A DNA stretch of 64,000 nt from Pontederia crassipes. Its lineage: Eukaryota; Streptophyta; Magnoliopsida; Commelinales; Pontederiaceae. The notes beneath the pieces were generated by a model, which worked only from the letters and a program-made list of their open reading frames with translations, was not told the origin of the DNA and ran no database searches. This document shows positions 9,194-23,300 of this stretch, piece after piece (within the stretch, counting starts at the first letter, position 1; each line of letters opens with the position of its first letter). Position numbers and translations under genes: made by a program. Location of the stretch: assembly GCA_030549335.1 (NCBI GenBank), contig CM060194.1, forward strand, positions 69,972,077-70,036,076, given 5' to 3'.

Positions 9194-12159
9194 ACACCGG
9201 GTAATGGGTATTTTGGATGTTTGGAGGTTTAATTGGTGTCCAACTGATTGGATGTTATCATTGAATCCAAGTGTATTTGAGTAAAAGCAAGTGAATTTGA
9301 GTACGAAGCAACATTGACATGTTTGAATTTTCATGAAGATAGTTTTGTGTGAGAAACAAAGATGATAGTTTTGTTACATAACATAAGTTGAATGGAGTTT
9401 TGTTAAAAAAACAAACTTAGAATGCAGATTTGGAAAAATATTGAAGTTGGAGGATAGTTGATTACTTATGTTTTCCTTGATCTCCTCCCATCAGCGTTTA
9501 CCTTGGTGACTCAACCTCACATGTGAACTTTCCCAAATCCCTCTTTGTCGGCGCTGCTTCCACTCCTTCGGCAACCTGTGGTCCTCCCAATGTCTCCTAC
9601 CCATAAAAGTGCTCATCTTGGATTCATTAGGTGATGACATTATGCCTCTTTCTTGGCTTCATTTCCTTTTTTTCTTGGCAAAATTAGTTACATGCCCAAG
9701 TGTTTGTCTTATGTTGTTATACTTTTCATTTGTAAAATCATATGTATACATAAGAAGATTTGGCATTATGCAAATTGATTATTTTTGGCAAATTCATATT
9801 TTTCCATGCGGGTTATGGCAAAAGTATCTTTTTTTTTTGCATTTTTTATGATTGGATACATGCTACATTTTTTTAATGTGGGTTCTGAAGAAAAAAACAT
9901 GGTTATTCCATTCAAAGTGCATAGAAAGAAAAGAGGCAAAGTGGCTACCAGAACAATTATTAGCATGAAAAGTTATTTCTTGCCCGTGTTGGCTTAGTTT
10001 TGCTTTTTTATTGGATGCTTTCTTTAACTTGGAAGTCATTGTCTTAATGAATCAATCATATTCCCTATTTGTCTTTTTTGTCTATTCTTGTATGATCTAT
10101 TTTAACGGATGTATTATTGCACTCGCAGAATCATTGTATCATCCTAATTGAATCTTTTGATTGTAGTAATTGGAATAGTGTTCAAACTGCCGAGATTAGA
10201 AGAAATAGGATCATACGACGGAGGTATGGTATATTCCTCTTTTTCATACAGGTTTACAAACATATTAATCCTCGTCTTATATGTTTCAATGACAGAAGAA
10301 TATGAATGCTGTTGAAAAAGAGATAATAGATTGAATTGTTTGCAGTCGGAAAGTGGATGCTTGACATTTGGAGGCATATGCAATTTATAATGATGCTTCA
10401 GTCTCCACAAAAGGACAGATATGTTGGACCTAAGAACCAATCTTCATAAATTTTATGAATTGTGTTCGTTTTCAGCCGAGGATCTATGTGTTATTTTAGC
10501 TCTAGATGAACCTATCAAACAAATCGAAAGTTAGAAGCTATGTATACGAATGCAAGGGAATTACATTCAACCAATATTCCTACAAGCTCAAATGTCAGTT
10601 CACCATGATCCTAAATTTACTGCTGAAATGTCAGCTCTTTTAGGTTTTTGATGCAGAACTTAAACTTTCCCAGATGTTACTGATTGAACATCTTGCTTGG
10701 ATTTGTTATAACTTCTTGGTTCGGACACGTAGTTAACTAGACTTGGCAAACTGAAAGAACCTTTGATGCCAGTCGCAGCAATATACCAATTAGACTTGGC
10801 GATGCGTCACAAAGATGCTTATAGATGGATCGGTACAAATGGAGCGAGCTTTTTGTTGGATATTCTTATCACTATTCTACTATTACTTATAAATTATGTG
10901 AAGCCCGGAGTGATAATTGCACTATTCGAATTTACTTTTATCGAAATGTACTTTTCGAAGTATTACTATCATTGATTAACTGCCATTTCTATTTTGATAC
11001 GTGATGAATTCATTGCCGTGCAACTCAGCGTCAAGAAGACAAGTATTTATAAAGCTGCCTCACCATCATATTTCAGACAACTCGCACTCCATTAGGAAGA
11101 CAAGAACAGATCAGCAACCATACTTTAAGTGCGCAGCATTTCAACTCTTATCCAACTCATCCAGCACTGCAACTAGTAATGATCAAAAGCGCTAGTGAAT
11201 CTTAATTTGAATCAAACACCAAATAGTGGACTGGAAGTATTGAGTCAAAGCGATGACCTCTCAAGTATAATAAATCAAAACCAAGTTACCAGTGCGAATT
11301 GTGACAGGATTGACATTGAAGGCTTGTTCGTTTGTTAATCAAGTGAAAATGAATAAATATCTTCGAGGGTTCTAATCGTTGATCTGTAACATGTACGTTT
11401 AAGTGATATTCATACGAATTATAGATGAGGTTTAAGCTAAAGTGCTACAAAAAGAAAGTGGATAAATACTTCTTTTCCTAGGATCAGCAAGTTGTCTAGG
11501 GAACTTGATTAAAATGTCAAATGATTTTGAAGATAAAAAGAATTAGCTGAATAAACAAATGAGTAGTAGTTGTGCAGAAGCTTGGGCCACTGATTAATGG
11601 AGACCTGAGTCATGGGATAAGGATCATGATCAAAAGCAGACAAAATTTATGAACCTACGTCACATCAGTCAGAAAAAATAAAAGAATGCCAATTGGTTTA
11701 CCAACGAAGAAGACAGGGACAGACCAAGGTACACGCCGCCATCTTGAGTAGTATAGTAAATATTAAACTTCGAAGCAGGAAGAGAGAAGAAAAAAAGAAA
11801 CTTTTTTTTTTGTGTCTGATATAGACTATACAGTATTGTACAAGTATTACCATTGAGGAGGGCAAAAAAAATCGAAGTTACTGATAAAAAAAATCGAACT
11901 TGAGTAGCTGGAGACAGCAGTCACAGTACTGTTGGATGATGGAGTCAATGATTCACCTTTGTTCCTATTCATCTTCTTTCCTTTATTAGCTGTTTGACGA
12001 TGATCACAGATTTGGGCGTAGAATTCTGAGCTAATCACCAAACGCAAACACTAACACTTAGGTCTGCTCTCTTCTTTTTCCTCCTGTTCACAGAGTACAA
12101 GTCGAACGCCGCAAAGAAGACATCTTTGGATTTCAACTTGGAGCGAGAATCCGTGGAGG
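9194..12159. other. Intergenic spacer, no gene recognised
   Basis: This is AT-rich sequence between the PPR stop and the SnRK1-gamma ATG. The short open frames here (for example 10763-10975, with a hydrophobic run) show no family signature or codon bias that I can support. Roughly 12040-12159 should be 5' leader of the next gene. Confidence 0.5.
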
Positions 12160-15100
12160 ATGGACAGCCCGGCGGCCGAGACGAGAACGCCGAGGAGCCC
12201 GGAGGCTGAGATTGGCCATCGGCTGGAGGACCTCTGGGACGTACAAGAGCCACAACTCAGCCCATCGGAGAAGCTCAACTCCTGCTTCCAGGACCTCCCT
12301 GTCTCCTCCTTCCCTCACGCCCCGCCCTCCCAAGGTCTGCATGGGGAACCTTTCCCGAGAGTAAAGTTCTTTCCTTTTTAGTATTCTTGGTTGAAGTGTT
12401 TACTCAGTTGAAATCTTTGTTGAATGACTAAATCGATGCCTTTATGCTCCTTTTGGGCTCCTTATAATTCTGGTGACTGTAAGAATAAGAAAAAAGATCC
12501 TCCTGTAGCATTTAGCATTTGGTATCAGTTGTCGCTTGTAAACATATCTGTGCTAAATTGTTCACTTTGAATAGGGAGCGTATCCTTGTTGCCCTTTGTT
12601 TCTGTGCAATGGAGATCAGTGATAATCACCTTAAGGCTTGATTTCTGTATTTGGTTTCTCTGTGATGGATAAATGGTTTTGAATTTAGCAAGTTTTTGAA
12701 CGTATAACTACGAATGTATTGACATATCAAACTACTCCAGATATCTTCAAGGTTAGGCATTGAGGACTTGGAATAAATTGGAAAATTTGTTCTCCATAGT
12801 TTTCCCTGAGCTTGTTTTTCTTCGATTTATCCAGTGTAAAATACTGGAGATATAGGATCTCTATGCATGTGTGCATATGACAGGACTAATAAATTGGCAT
12901 CAAAAGTTACCACTGATCTAATTAGAGAGTCCTATGAATATTGATGTCTCAGTAGCTCTTTGATAACTTCCATTTCACTGATGGACTAAAGAAATAGTTG
13001 TGCTAAAAAGGACCTCTATACATGAACTATGCTGCTTCCCAATTGTAGCCGTACCTTGTTATTCATACTTCAATTCTTGAAATTTGAAAACTATATGGCG
13101 ATAATGACATCATATATTTCTTTTATCTGCAGTCATTGTGATATCTTCAGATTCAAGTCTAGCTGATGCTGTTGAGACTTTATCAAAACACAAGATCCTA
13201 AGCATGCCTGTGAAGAAGGTTGATGCTCCAGAAGACTCGAGTTGGATTGATAAATATATTGGCATTGTAGAGTTTTCAGGGATTGTAATGTGGCTTTTAC
13301 AACAGGTACGCATGATAACTTTGTGATTTATGTAGTTTGATGCCTCCTTTAGAAGGTATCTTTGCAAATGACCTCCTGTATTATTGATTTTCTGTTAAAG
13401 ATGTTACGTATCTCCAATTAAACACTCCATTTGTGAGGGTGCAATTGCGATATGAATCTCTCCAGAAACCATCTTACTAGGAGCAGCTTATTGGTCCATT
13501 CAAGTCATTGGACATGCTCCTAGGACATGGAATTGTAAGGAGAGCTCGAGAATCCTTTTTTCTTTTTTGTGAATAAATAACAAATCATAATTTTTGCCTT
13601 TTTTATAGAGTGCTCCATTCACATTGATATGATACTTTGCATACACCTCTAGATGCAAATTTTCTTGTTACAAAGAACTTGTTGATCTTTTTTCCCGTAG
13701 TTCAGGAAAAAAAAAAGAAAATGTGAGAAATATTCATGAAAAAAATAAGCAACTTACCATTAATGGACGTTGAACAAAAAAGTGATTACATCTAGGTCCA
13801 TCAACTTAGCAAAGCGACGCCAACGAACTGCATAGGCCCTTCCATAGACAGATTATCTCATACTTTTGCCCACAACACTAGATGTTGATAGGCCTTTTAA
13901 CTTTACCCTATCTGGTATATTTTATCCATCTGCTCATGCTCTCCCTTTGCAGTCTGAAGGTGTAACAGGATCATCCTTTGGATTAGCAACTAAACTTGGT
14001 GCTGTTAAGCTGGGTACATCAGATTCTGAAAGAGGAAGTACAACTGTGGCTACAGCAGCTGATTCAGGATACGCAAAATCAGATTCTGAAGCTGACACTT
14101 CAATGAGTGGTAGTTTCTTTGAGACTCTTACATCTTCAGACTTCTACAAAAACACAAAGGTCATCGTCTTCTAAACATTTCCATTTTTCATATATGTTTG
14201 TCTCCTAAGACACTGAGCTGAGACAATTTACAATTCTTTTACAGGTCAAGGACATTGCAGGATCATTTCGCTGGGCACCATTTCTTGCCTTGCAGGATTC
14301 TGACTCTTTCCTAACCATGCTATTGTTGCTATCCAAATATAGAATGAAGAGTCTTCCCGTCATTGATATTGGAGAAGGAAAAATTCAGAACATTATCACA
14401 CAGTCTGCCGTGGTTCACATGCTGGCCGAATGTGTTGAGCTCCATTGGTTTGAGAATTGGGGAACTAAGAAGCTCTATGAGCTGGGACTTCCAATTGTGG
14501 GACCTAAGAAACTTTTTAAGGTACCTGCTATTGATTCTTGATCAACTCTGCTGACATTGTCCTAGCCTATGAAATACATTACTGACTGACTTTATTGCAT
14601 CAAGAACTTGATTTATGAACTTTTTTTGCTTAAAATATATACTGATTTCCAGCACATCTTATTAATGAGACCATCAAACTGATTGCTTCTTTTAAGAAAT
14701 GCATCAGACTTGCAGCAGGATCACTTTTATTTTCTGAATTTACCCTGACATCGTTGTTTTAAAAATCCAGAAAACCTTAGAGAAGTAGCTCCAGAAGAAA
14801 GGAAAATAGGAACAACTAGCATGCAAACTTATCTTTTTTTTCTCTCATGAATAAACTTTGATTGTGGAATATAGAGAGTAAGAAAATTAAACATTTCCCT
14901 CCAAATTTATTTGAATGCAATGCATTTCTCCTCTTCTGCAGGTAGGAGAAGATGAGTCGGTTCTAAAAGCCTTCTTGTTGATGAGAATGAAGGGAATTGG
15001 AGGACTTCCAGTTGTAGATGGAAGTAAGAACAGGGCAATAGGAAATATAAGCATCAGAGATGTTCAATATCTCTTAACTGCACCTGAGATATACAAGGAT

Positions 15101-15916
15101 TATAGGTATTGCAATAGGTTTTGGATTAATTGAAATCTTTTTTAAGTCCCTTCGATGGAATCTATTTTGTGTGTTTCAGATTGTTGCTCCCATGTTTGTA
15201 TTTTGTCATATCTTTTTTTTTTTTTGCAGTTAACTGATTATTTCATAAGTAATAGTGCTTGAATGCATCATGAAGCAAAGTCCGTTTACCTCTTGCTCTT
15301 TATTCAATCAAATTACAAGCAAATAATAGTAATACTCGTATATAATCTGAATGAGCAATACTAAGTGGTTGCATGTGCTCCATTCTTATTCTTCCCTAAT
15401 AATACCACTTGTCTATGCCTCGTCAGGGTATATCAGACCTCATGGGTATACTTTTCAGCTGTTTTTTTTTTCCTTCTTTTTTTTAGTTTCAGAGGATTTT
15501 TTTTCTTCATAAAAACATCGTCTTGTTCCATCAAGATTTGTTAAGCTTGATGGTTTCTAGCTATATGAAAAGTGTGTCAATCTGAACCATAAATGTATAC
15601 CTTTTCATGTTTGTGCAGGACAATAACAGCTAAGAACTTCCTCACTGCAGTACGAAGTTACTTGGAGTCGCACTGTGAATCCTCACCCATGTTGCGTGGT
15701 GTCATTACATGCAAAAGAGATGACACACTCAGAGATGTCATTCTGAGGCTAGATTCAGAGAAGATTCATCGGATCTATGTCGTAGATGAGGCGGAGAGTT
15801 TGCAAGGCGTCATCACACTGAGGGACATAATCTCCAAATTGGTCCATGAACCACATGGTTACTTCGGGGATTTCTTTGACGGAGTTGTGCCATTGCCTGA
15901 GAATAGCAGGGTATAA
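12160..15916 (+). CDS. KING1: SnRK1 regulatory subunit gamma-1 (CBS-domain protein, KING1-like)
   Basis: Gamma subunit of the SNF1-related (SnRK1) energy-sensing kinase. Six exons with GT..AG borders: 12160-12334, 13133-13305, 13953-14159, 14245-14520, 14942-15105 and 15619-15916. They join in frame to 430 aa, close to the usual length of about 424. Exon 1 ends CAA+G and exon 2 opens TC, giving QVIVISSDSSL. Four CBS motifs follow in order: SLADAVETLSKHKILSMPV/DKYIGIVEFSGI (exon 2), SFLTMLLLLSKYRMKSLPVI (exon 4), SVLKAFLLMRMKGIGGLPVV/ISIRDVQ (exon 5) and TLRDVILRLDSEKIHRIYVV/GVITLRDIISKLVHE (exon 6). The LWDVQEPQLSP N-terminus and the HGYFGDFFDGVVPLPEN end are hallmarks of this gene. The linker in exon 3 is Ser/Thr-rich. 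Confidence 0.93.
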
Positions 15917-17534
15917 GACTGACTACCTAGACTTCTGATACATGAGCCAAAAGCTCGAACTTGGTCCTCGAGACCTCGTTCAACTTTGATGCTCAGGAAA
16001 TGACTGCTGGAGACGCAAAGAAGGGCTCCTTGTTGTATTTCTGCTATAACGTGTTCTCGATTGTTATAACATTTGACCCTGTGTTCTTTTACACCCACAT
16101 GTTATATATATGCCTTTTACGTTCATATATAACATTTTGACACTCCAGCGCCAACTTGCATCCACCTCGTTCTTGTACCACCCCTTTTGCATCCTTCCAT
16201 AAAAGCCACTTCTTGTGTATCCCAGCGAAAAGCTACAACGGTAGCTTAAGAGAATGTACGAGCAAATTATAGGATAGTTGGTTAATTTTACTTGGGAATG
16301 AAAAAGATTCATCATATGCGTAAGAGATCTTTTCTACACAGCCCGTTGGAATGCATACAAGAACAAAAAAAACTAATGCTCCCCCCATTGGATTATCTAT
16401 TTCCTCAAAGTAAAAAAGGGCTATTTGAGTATTTTCTATTTTGGTTAAAAAGTGAGAAATAAAATATTGCTCCAGTCTTATTCCCCATCCAAATGGATAG
16501 GGAGGGACTCCACCAACCAGAACAAATTGAAGTGGTGTTCATGGACTATAGTCCATTTTTTTTTTCGGTTACATGGACCTCCTCCGTATCCGAAAAACTG
16601 GGACTATAGTTACAAAATGCAACATTTGGTTAATTCTGAATCCAATGTTAAATAATGAACGCCGATAAACCATAAAACTTATATTTTAAGAGAAATAAAA
16701 TCATTCTGAATGTTTATAGGTGTAAACTCGTCACTATTTCCTAACCTAAATGTGGTCTTATTGATCCCCAGTTAAGTACGAGAGAAGTGCACATGAAGTA
16801 GAAAAAGAGTCCATTAAATTTTAACTTTACAGCGTCTGCATGAACAACGTATAAAGGGAGTAAAACTCAACCATCTCAAAGCAACGTAGTAGACAACCAT
16901 CTCAAAGCAACATAGTAGAGACAGTCACTGACTTCAGAAAAATGAAGCAACACTTTCATGGACAAGATACAATTTATTGGTTAAATATGACAAATGTATC
17001 GTAAGTAACAAACCATTAGTTTGATCACAGCCTCAGAATTGTCGGTGTGTGCCGATAAGAATAAGTAAAACACGTGTTGCCAAGAAACCAAATGGAAATC
17101 CAACTATAGATACAGATGAAGAAACCAAATCCATATTTTTCTTTTTCTGGAGCACAGAAAGATTTTGGATAGCAAACCAAGAAAAAGTCAGTTTTGGCAA
17201 ATTCATACTACCTGATGTCGTGAATCAAAGCTTGATACACGATTTGCAAGAAGACGAATTGGAACTTTTGATCACATTCTGTCGCTTAACTATCAATCAA
17301 CACAAAACAATCTACAATTTCAATAGAACAAGAAATAAACTTCACACTTATACATGTATTTACATTTACATCATTCTTACAACTCATATAACATGTAATT
17401 ATATGTCACAACAGATACAGCAATTAAGAGTTTACACTATCATGTTTATTCAGCTGACGTGGAAACTTAGAAAATGGAATGAAGTTCTAGCTGCAAGTGG
17501 AGCCAACCATTGACTAAAAGGTAGAAGCCAACAG
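15917..17534. other. 3' flank and convergent spacer
   Basis: This lies between the convergent SnRK1-gamma and EXO70 genes. It should hold both 3' UTRs. A small direct repeat (about 27 bp, ccatctcaaagcaacgtag-like) occurs at about 16870-16918. No further gene is recognised. Confidence 0.5.
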
Positions 17535-19592
17535 TTACGTTTTTCTCCTTGGATGGCTCGTCAGTCCAGGATGCCCTTCAAATAAATCTGGAAGCTGAGT
17601 CTCTAAATCTTCTGCAGTGTACTTAATACATTTTGCTCCTTGTCGACCGTCTAATAGACTACCAAACCTTCCCAGGAAAGAGCGATAGGCTGGAATAACC
17701 ATCTCCGAGATTGAAATCCTCAGCTCTTCGCGAAGCTGAGGGTCTGGAACCTTCCAAGCTGTCTGAACTCTATATATTTCTTCGAATGACAAGTTGAAAT
17801 TCTTGAATTTCTCCTTGAGAGCAACCTTTGAAATACCATGAGAACCTCCACCCCCACTTCCAAACCCATCATCCTTCAAATATGACAACACTTTTGTCCA
17901 AGAAGCACGTAGATAGCTTGTGGCATGTTGACGAATTCGTCCGCGGCGTCTTCTTATCCAATCATCTCCTAACAGTCTCCCAAGTTCTGAATCCTTCACT
18001 TTCTGGACTATGTATAGTATATTATTCATCAGGAATATGTACTGCATTGCAGCATCTTCATAAACTTTTGCCTTTTCTTCGAGGTTAGTTTCCAGATGTG
18101 ATATAAGCAAAAGCAATCGCCGACCCAGTGGAGTCATGCTCTGATGGTGGTTATCAGAATTCTCATTTCCACCGCCATCAGGACCATTGTCACTGGTTCC
18201 ACCATCATCCAGAAGTAATTCCAGCGATGAGCTATAAGCTACAAGCAACCTAATATAATTCATGACATAACGCGCGAGTGGATGTATCTCACCTGCCAAC
18301 ATCGGTTTCCGAGAGGCTTCTTTGTGAACTGCATTCTCAAACTCCAATAGAGTGCCCATCACTGCATCACCCAACCTCCTCAAACTGCCACCTGCCTCTT
18401 TGCAGATGAGGTCCTTCGAGTCACCTGTGAACAAGGCCCCAAGGTCGGGCAGAACCTCAGCAAGGGCCTCATACATGTCCATAATTCTAAAAAGCTTCTC
18501 TGATGACCTCTGGCAAATTGCAATGGCATCTCCAAAATTGAGCAGCTGCATGATACAACCTTTAGCCGTCTCGGAGAAGCACTCTTCCTGGAGCTCTTCA
18601 GATGCTACAAGAATGTATTCACAAAGCCGCTTCTCTCCCATTAGAAGGACCTTAACAACAATCTTCACAGCTTGAATCCACTTCTTCATCTTTTCATCGA
18701 GCATCCGCCACTCAGTGCGCTGTACCTCTTCAATGCTTATTCGGTCAACACCAAGTATGGCAAGGCACTCGTCCAGGGCTTCCCTGCGGACGCTGCAATA
18801 CACTTGGCGTAATTCCCTGTCGTACTTTGCCCAAATCATTCTATCAGCAATAGCTTTCAGGTCGGCGAGAGCATCAGGATGGATCAGATCCACGTTCCTG
18901 TCATCCATAAGACTGCCTCCGGTCCTTTCTTCAGGGCTGCCCTCCAGCTGCGGCAGCTGGGGTTGCTGTTGGTGTTCATCGTCCACTACGGAGCCCTCTA
19001 AGTCTTCAATGGCATCACCACTGTCGGATGCGAAAGATAAGGAAAGGCGGCGAATGGAGCAGTAAAGCCCGTTCGAATCAAGGGGCACGGCGTTGAGCGT
19101 CATCAGATTGCGGAACTCTTCCTCGAGCTGCGACATGGCCATTTGGAGCGCGGTGTCGGCGCGGCCAACGAGGCGGTCGTTTCGGCCAGCTTCCGCCGCC
19201 ATCAATACGTATACAATATCGTCGACGGCCGAAAGGTATTCGTCTGCGGCATCGACGTCGGCAGTGGGCGAGGTGGTGGCGTCCCAGATGAAGGCGTTGG
19301 AAGCGTCCCAGCGGTAGACAACCCGCTCGGCCTCCTCGAGACGGAGTTCAGCCTCGGAAAACGGAGCGCCCTCAGGTGCCTCACCGCCAGGAACGTCGAC
19401 GTCGACGGCTCCATCGCCGGAAGCCGAAGAGAAGAGAAGCTCCTTGTGGATGGAGGAGAGACGATTGTCAAATCCGGAGAGGATGCGGATCATGTCCTCG
19501 GCGGCGTTCTTGGACGTGGCAAGGCTCTTCACAATCTGCTGCGCCGCAGCGATCACCTTCTCCTGGCCATCCACCCTCGCGGCCGCCGCCAT
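17535..19592 (-). CDS. Exocyst complex subunit EXO70 (single exon)
   Basis: EXO70 proteins are exocyst subunits that tether secretory vesicles at the plasma membrane. The chosen start, ATG 19592 (MAAAARVDGQEKVIAAAQQI), gives 685 aa, a usual EXO70 length. The frame stays open upstream to 19826, but that extension is unlike the family. Residues 1-70 form the helical N-terminus (IRILSGFDNRLSSIHKELL). LEEEFRNLM and the SIRRLSLSFASDSGDA block follow near residues 155-190. The Exo70 core runs from about 250 to the end (LKAIADRMIWAKYDRELRQV, HPLARYVMNYIRLL, YIFLMNNILYIVQKVKDSEL, LLGDDWIRRRRGRIRQHATS, FNLSFEEIYRVQTAWKVPDP, AYRSFLGRFG, IKYTAEDLE). The opening resembles the EXO70D subgroup, but I am not certain. 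The N-terminal third is strongly GC-rich. Confidence 0.92.
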   Translation of the reverse strand: MAAAARVDGQEKVIAAAQQIVKSLATSKNAAEDMIRILSGFDNRLSSIHKELLFSSASGDGAVDVDVPGGEAPEGAPFSEAELRLEEAERVVYRWDASNAFIWDATTSPTADVDAADEYLSAVDDIVYVLMAAEAGRNDRLVGRADTALQMAMSQLEEEFRNLMTLNAVPLDSNGLYCSIRRLSLSFASDSGDAIEDLEGSVVDDEHQQQPQLPQLEGSPEERTGGSLMDDRNVDLIHPDALADLKAIADRMIWAKYDRELRQVYCSVRREALDECLAILGVDRISIEEVQRTEWRMLDEKMKKWIQAVKIVVKVLLMGEKRLCEYILVASEELQEECFSETAKGCIMQLLNFGDAIAICQRSSEKLFRIMDMYEALAEVLPDLGALFTGDSKDLICKEAGGSLRRLGDAVMGTLLEFENAVHKEASRKPMLAGEIHPLARYVMNYIRLLVAYSSSLELLLDDGGTSDNGPDGGGNENSDNHHQSMTPLGRRLLLLISHLETNLEEKAKVYEDAAMQYIFLMNNILYIVQKVKDSELGRLLGDDWIRRRRGRIRQHATSYLRASWTKVLSYLKDDGFGSGGGGSHGISKVALKEKFKNFNLSFEEIYRVQTAWKVPDPQLREELRISISEMVIPAYRSFLGRFGSLLDGRQGAKCIKYTAEDLETQLPDLFEGHPGLTSHPRRKT

Positions 19593-20350
19593 CGCGCCGC
19601 CCTCTATGTTCACCGCCTCCAAAGCCGCCACCAGCGGCAGGTCGAATCCGGCGAAAATGTCTTGAGGGATGGCGATGCAGAGAGATCGGAGAACGGTAGG
19701 GTTAGGGTTTGGTTGGAGATACGAGATGGAAGAAGGAGACTTTAAAGAAGAATTAAAGCTCCGGAAGTGGAAGACGAGGAGGAGCAAATCAAATGGCCGA
19801 AGAATTGGGCTCGCGATCACATCCAAAATTGCAAGTTTGTTGTGGTAATTTTTGCTGCGTTTTCCGGCGTGGGAAATGCAAGACTATATAAATTTTTACT
19901 TCTCCGGAATGAAAAAGGTACTATCTTCTTGTTTGGTCGACAGTGAACTATAGACCACTATTTCTCGTATTAAATGGCAACAAAATGTGTTTTGAAAACG
20001 CTTTTTGATTTTTTTATTGGTGTACAAAAATGATTGAAACATCTACATCATTCTAAAACTTTCTTTTTATGCAAATGTTTATATATTTATATATTCTTTT
20101 GTACTCAAATATTTTATGGTGATGGTGAAATTTGCATTTTCTGAAAAAAAAAACGAAATGACGGTTCTAAATCATTTAATTTGGATGGGCGGAACCTCCA
20201 CCTTTTCTTAATTCGATTGGACTGTTAGTTGCATGTCAACAAATATTGTGATTATTATCAAATATTATCCATAAGGAAATTATAATATCACAGTGCACTC
20301 AATAAATGTCCACCTATGACGCTGTGACCCATAAAAAAAAGGCAACCTAA
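19593..20350. other. Upstream region of EXO70 and spacer
   Basis: The sequence falls sharply from GC-rich coding to AT-rich DNA at about 19830. A TATA-like word (atttatatag on the minus strand, near 19884) lies about 290 bp above the EXO70 ATG and could be its core promoter. The rest holds nothing recognisable. Confidence 0.4.
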
Positions 20351-23300
20351 GCATGAAAGCATGGCTCCTCAAGATTCCATAAGCATCGTTGTCATAGTAG
20401 CACTTATAATTCGAACTTGAAAATATCATAAGTTTACAGCAACCAATACCAAATTTAATCTTGCATACAACTTTTATGGACATAATATCCAAAGGAATAA
20501 CATAACTCAGGCAGTTCATGCTCACACTTTGGTGATCATCATGAGCAGTCCCGCTTTTCATTCCGTCATATAGGGACAAATTTTGAGGAGAAATAGAAAA
20601 TAAAAGCATATGTTATTCTTAACATATGAACCCCCTTCCCGATTTTAAGGGACCATATGCACATTATTGTCCTTTACATGGACATCTAAGCCATAAAAAT
20701 GTATAAAATTTCATGAGCATTCTACTCAAACATATTAAACGTGATAGTGGTTATCGTGTTATTATTTTACTTGCTTTCTTCTTCTTTACATTCTTATGCA
20801 TAGATGTCATATATATGCTTAGTTTGAATTGGGGTTAAGACGAGAATTAGAGGCTTTAATCTCAATTTTTTTGGTCAAACGGTCAACTTTTTCTCTCGTG
20901 GCCTATGCTCATGACGATGAGAATAAGATTTTGTGTGTGTTTGTGGTGTTAAGGCCATTCATAAGATTAACCTTTCTTATTGACAAAAGAAACGTCAAAC
21001 CACTTTATATTTTTTTAATCTTTTTTATATCTTTCTTAATTAATGATTTAGAGAATATGATAATAAAAATGTGATTCAAATTATCAACAATAATTATATT
21101 CATCTTTCTCAAAATTTTACAAACTTCTTACACATTGTTATCTTTTATAATAGATATAATATTTTTTTATAACTTCTATCATATAAGTTTTATATCATCA
21201 ATGATAATCTAAGTTATTAGTAAAAAAATATATAAAAAATATAAGGAAATGTATTATAAAATTGCTTGACACACGCTTAGCAAGAAAAACATTCGACATA
21301 TTTCATTTCTCCCTATATATATAAGTAAACGAATATGCAGCTCTAGTATTGAGATGTATTCTACTGCTTTAATCGAAATCATTAAAATAGAAAAAAAATA
21401 AAGAAACCCATGATGAGGAGCATTTTCCCCTTTGTTGTGAGGCAATGTCGATTGACACTTGACAAAGAATAACACTTCCTCTCAGACAACGATCGGCATA
21501 AAAAAACTTTTGAATCATCTGGGACATTTAGGCTCAAAAGTCTTCAACGAAATGTTACGGGCATCATCTTCAAGCACAATTTTTGCTCCCATTTTGCATG
21601 AAGTGTGATTACAACCATAATTCATTTCAGATGATAAAAAATAACAATTTGCAAATCTTAGAGACATGGGATTTTCTTATTTTTGTTTTTCTTTCAAATG
21701 TTTACATATGGAGGCAAACAAGATCTCATCTTAATATGGCACAAGGCACAATTTCATAGCAGAGGGAGCCTTGAAGTTCACCCACGGAGACATCTCAATC
21801 ATCAAGGAAGGGGAGGAGTGAGGGAAGATGAAGGAACAATTGTGACAATGGTAAGCATGACCTATGTCAAGGCTGCACCAGATGGGGGCGAAGATGAACT
21901 TGAGGACCTTCTTGTACTCGACGAGGCCAACCAACGAGCTGCAGCAGACATGGCAATTTGTCGCCTTCTTGAGGATGTGCCGGCTCATTGCTCCAATCCT
22001 CTAGCAAAGAAGAACATCTTTTTTCCCTCCCTTCTAATAGTTTGATCAGGTTGTTGTGCATGAAAGCATGGCTCCTCAAGATTCCATAAGCATCATTGTC
22101 ATAGTAGCACTTATAATTCGAACTTGAAAATATCATAAGTTTACAGCAACCAATACCAAATTTAATCTTGCATACAACTTTTATGGACATAATATCCAAA
22201 GGAATAACATAACTCAGGCAGTTCATGCTCACACTTTGGTGATCATCATGAGCAGTCCCGCTTTTCATTCCGTCATATAGGGACAAATTTTGAGGAGAAA
22301 TAGAAAATAAAAGCATATGTTATTCTTAACATATGAACCCCCTTCCCGATTTTAAGGGACCATATGCACATTATTGTCCTTTACATGGACATCTAAGCCA
22401 TAAAAATGTATAAAATTTCATGAGCATTCTACTCAAACATATTAAACGTGATAGTGGTTATCGTGTTATTATTTTACTTGCTTTCTTCTTCTTTACATTC
22501 TTATGCATAGATGTCATATATATGCTTAGTTTGAATTGGGGTTAAGACGAGAATTAGAGGCTTTAATCTCAATTTTTTTGGTCAAACGGTCAACTTTTTC
22601 TCTCGTGGCCTATGCTCATGACGATGAGAATAAGATTTTGTGTGTGTTTGTGGTGTTAAGGCCATTCATAAGATTAACCTTTCTTATTGACAAAAGAAAC
22701 GTCAAACCACTTTATATTTTTTTAATCTTTTTTATATCTTTCTTAATTAATGATTTAGAGAATATGATAATAAAAATGTGATTCAAATTATCAACAATAA
22801 TTATATTCATCTTTCTCAAAATTTTACAAACTTCTTACACATTGTTATCTTTTATAATAGATATAATATTTTTTTATAACTTCTATCATATAAGTTTTAT
22901 ATCATCAATGATAATCTAAGTTATTAGTAAAAAAATATATAAAAAATATAAGGAAATGTATTATAAAATTGCTTGACACACGCTTAGCAAGAAAAACATT
23001 CGACATATTTCATTTCTCCCTATATATATAAGTAAACGAATATGCAGCTCTAGTATTGAGATGTATTCTACTGCTTTAATCGAAATCATTAAAATAGAAA
23101 AAAAATAAAGAAACCCATGATGAGGAGCATTTTCCCCTTTGTTGTGAGGCAATGTCGATTGACACTTGACAAAGAATAACACTTCCTCTCAGACAACGAT
23201 CGGCATAAAAAAACTTTTGAATCATCTGGGACATTTAGGCTCAAAAGTCTTCAACGAAATGTTACGGGCATCATCTTCAAGCACAATTTTTGCTCCCATT

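Noticed and set aside
10763-10975. Hydrophobic 70-codon frame as a small membrane protein
   Set aside because: The hydrophobic run is explained by AT-rich codons; there is no start context, homologue or neighbour to support it.
19143-19745. 200-codon plus-strand frame over EXO70
   Set aside because: It is a composition-driven shadow of the GC-rich EXO70 N-terminus.
19593-19826. N-terminal extension of EXO70 to the first ATG of the open frame (19826)
   Set aside because: The extra 78 residues are unlike the family, and the MAAAARVDGQEK start matches EXO70 N-termini. The extension is probably 5' leader.
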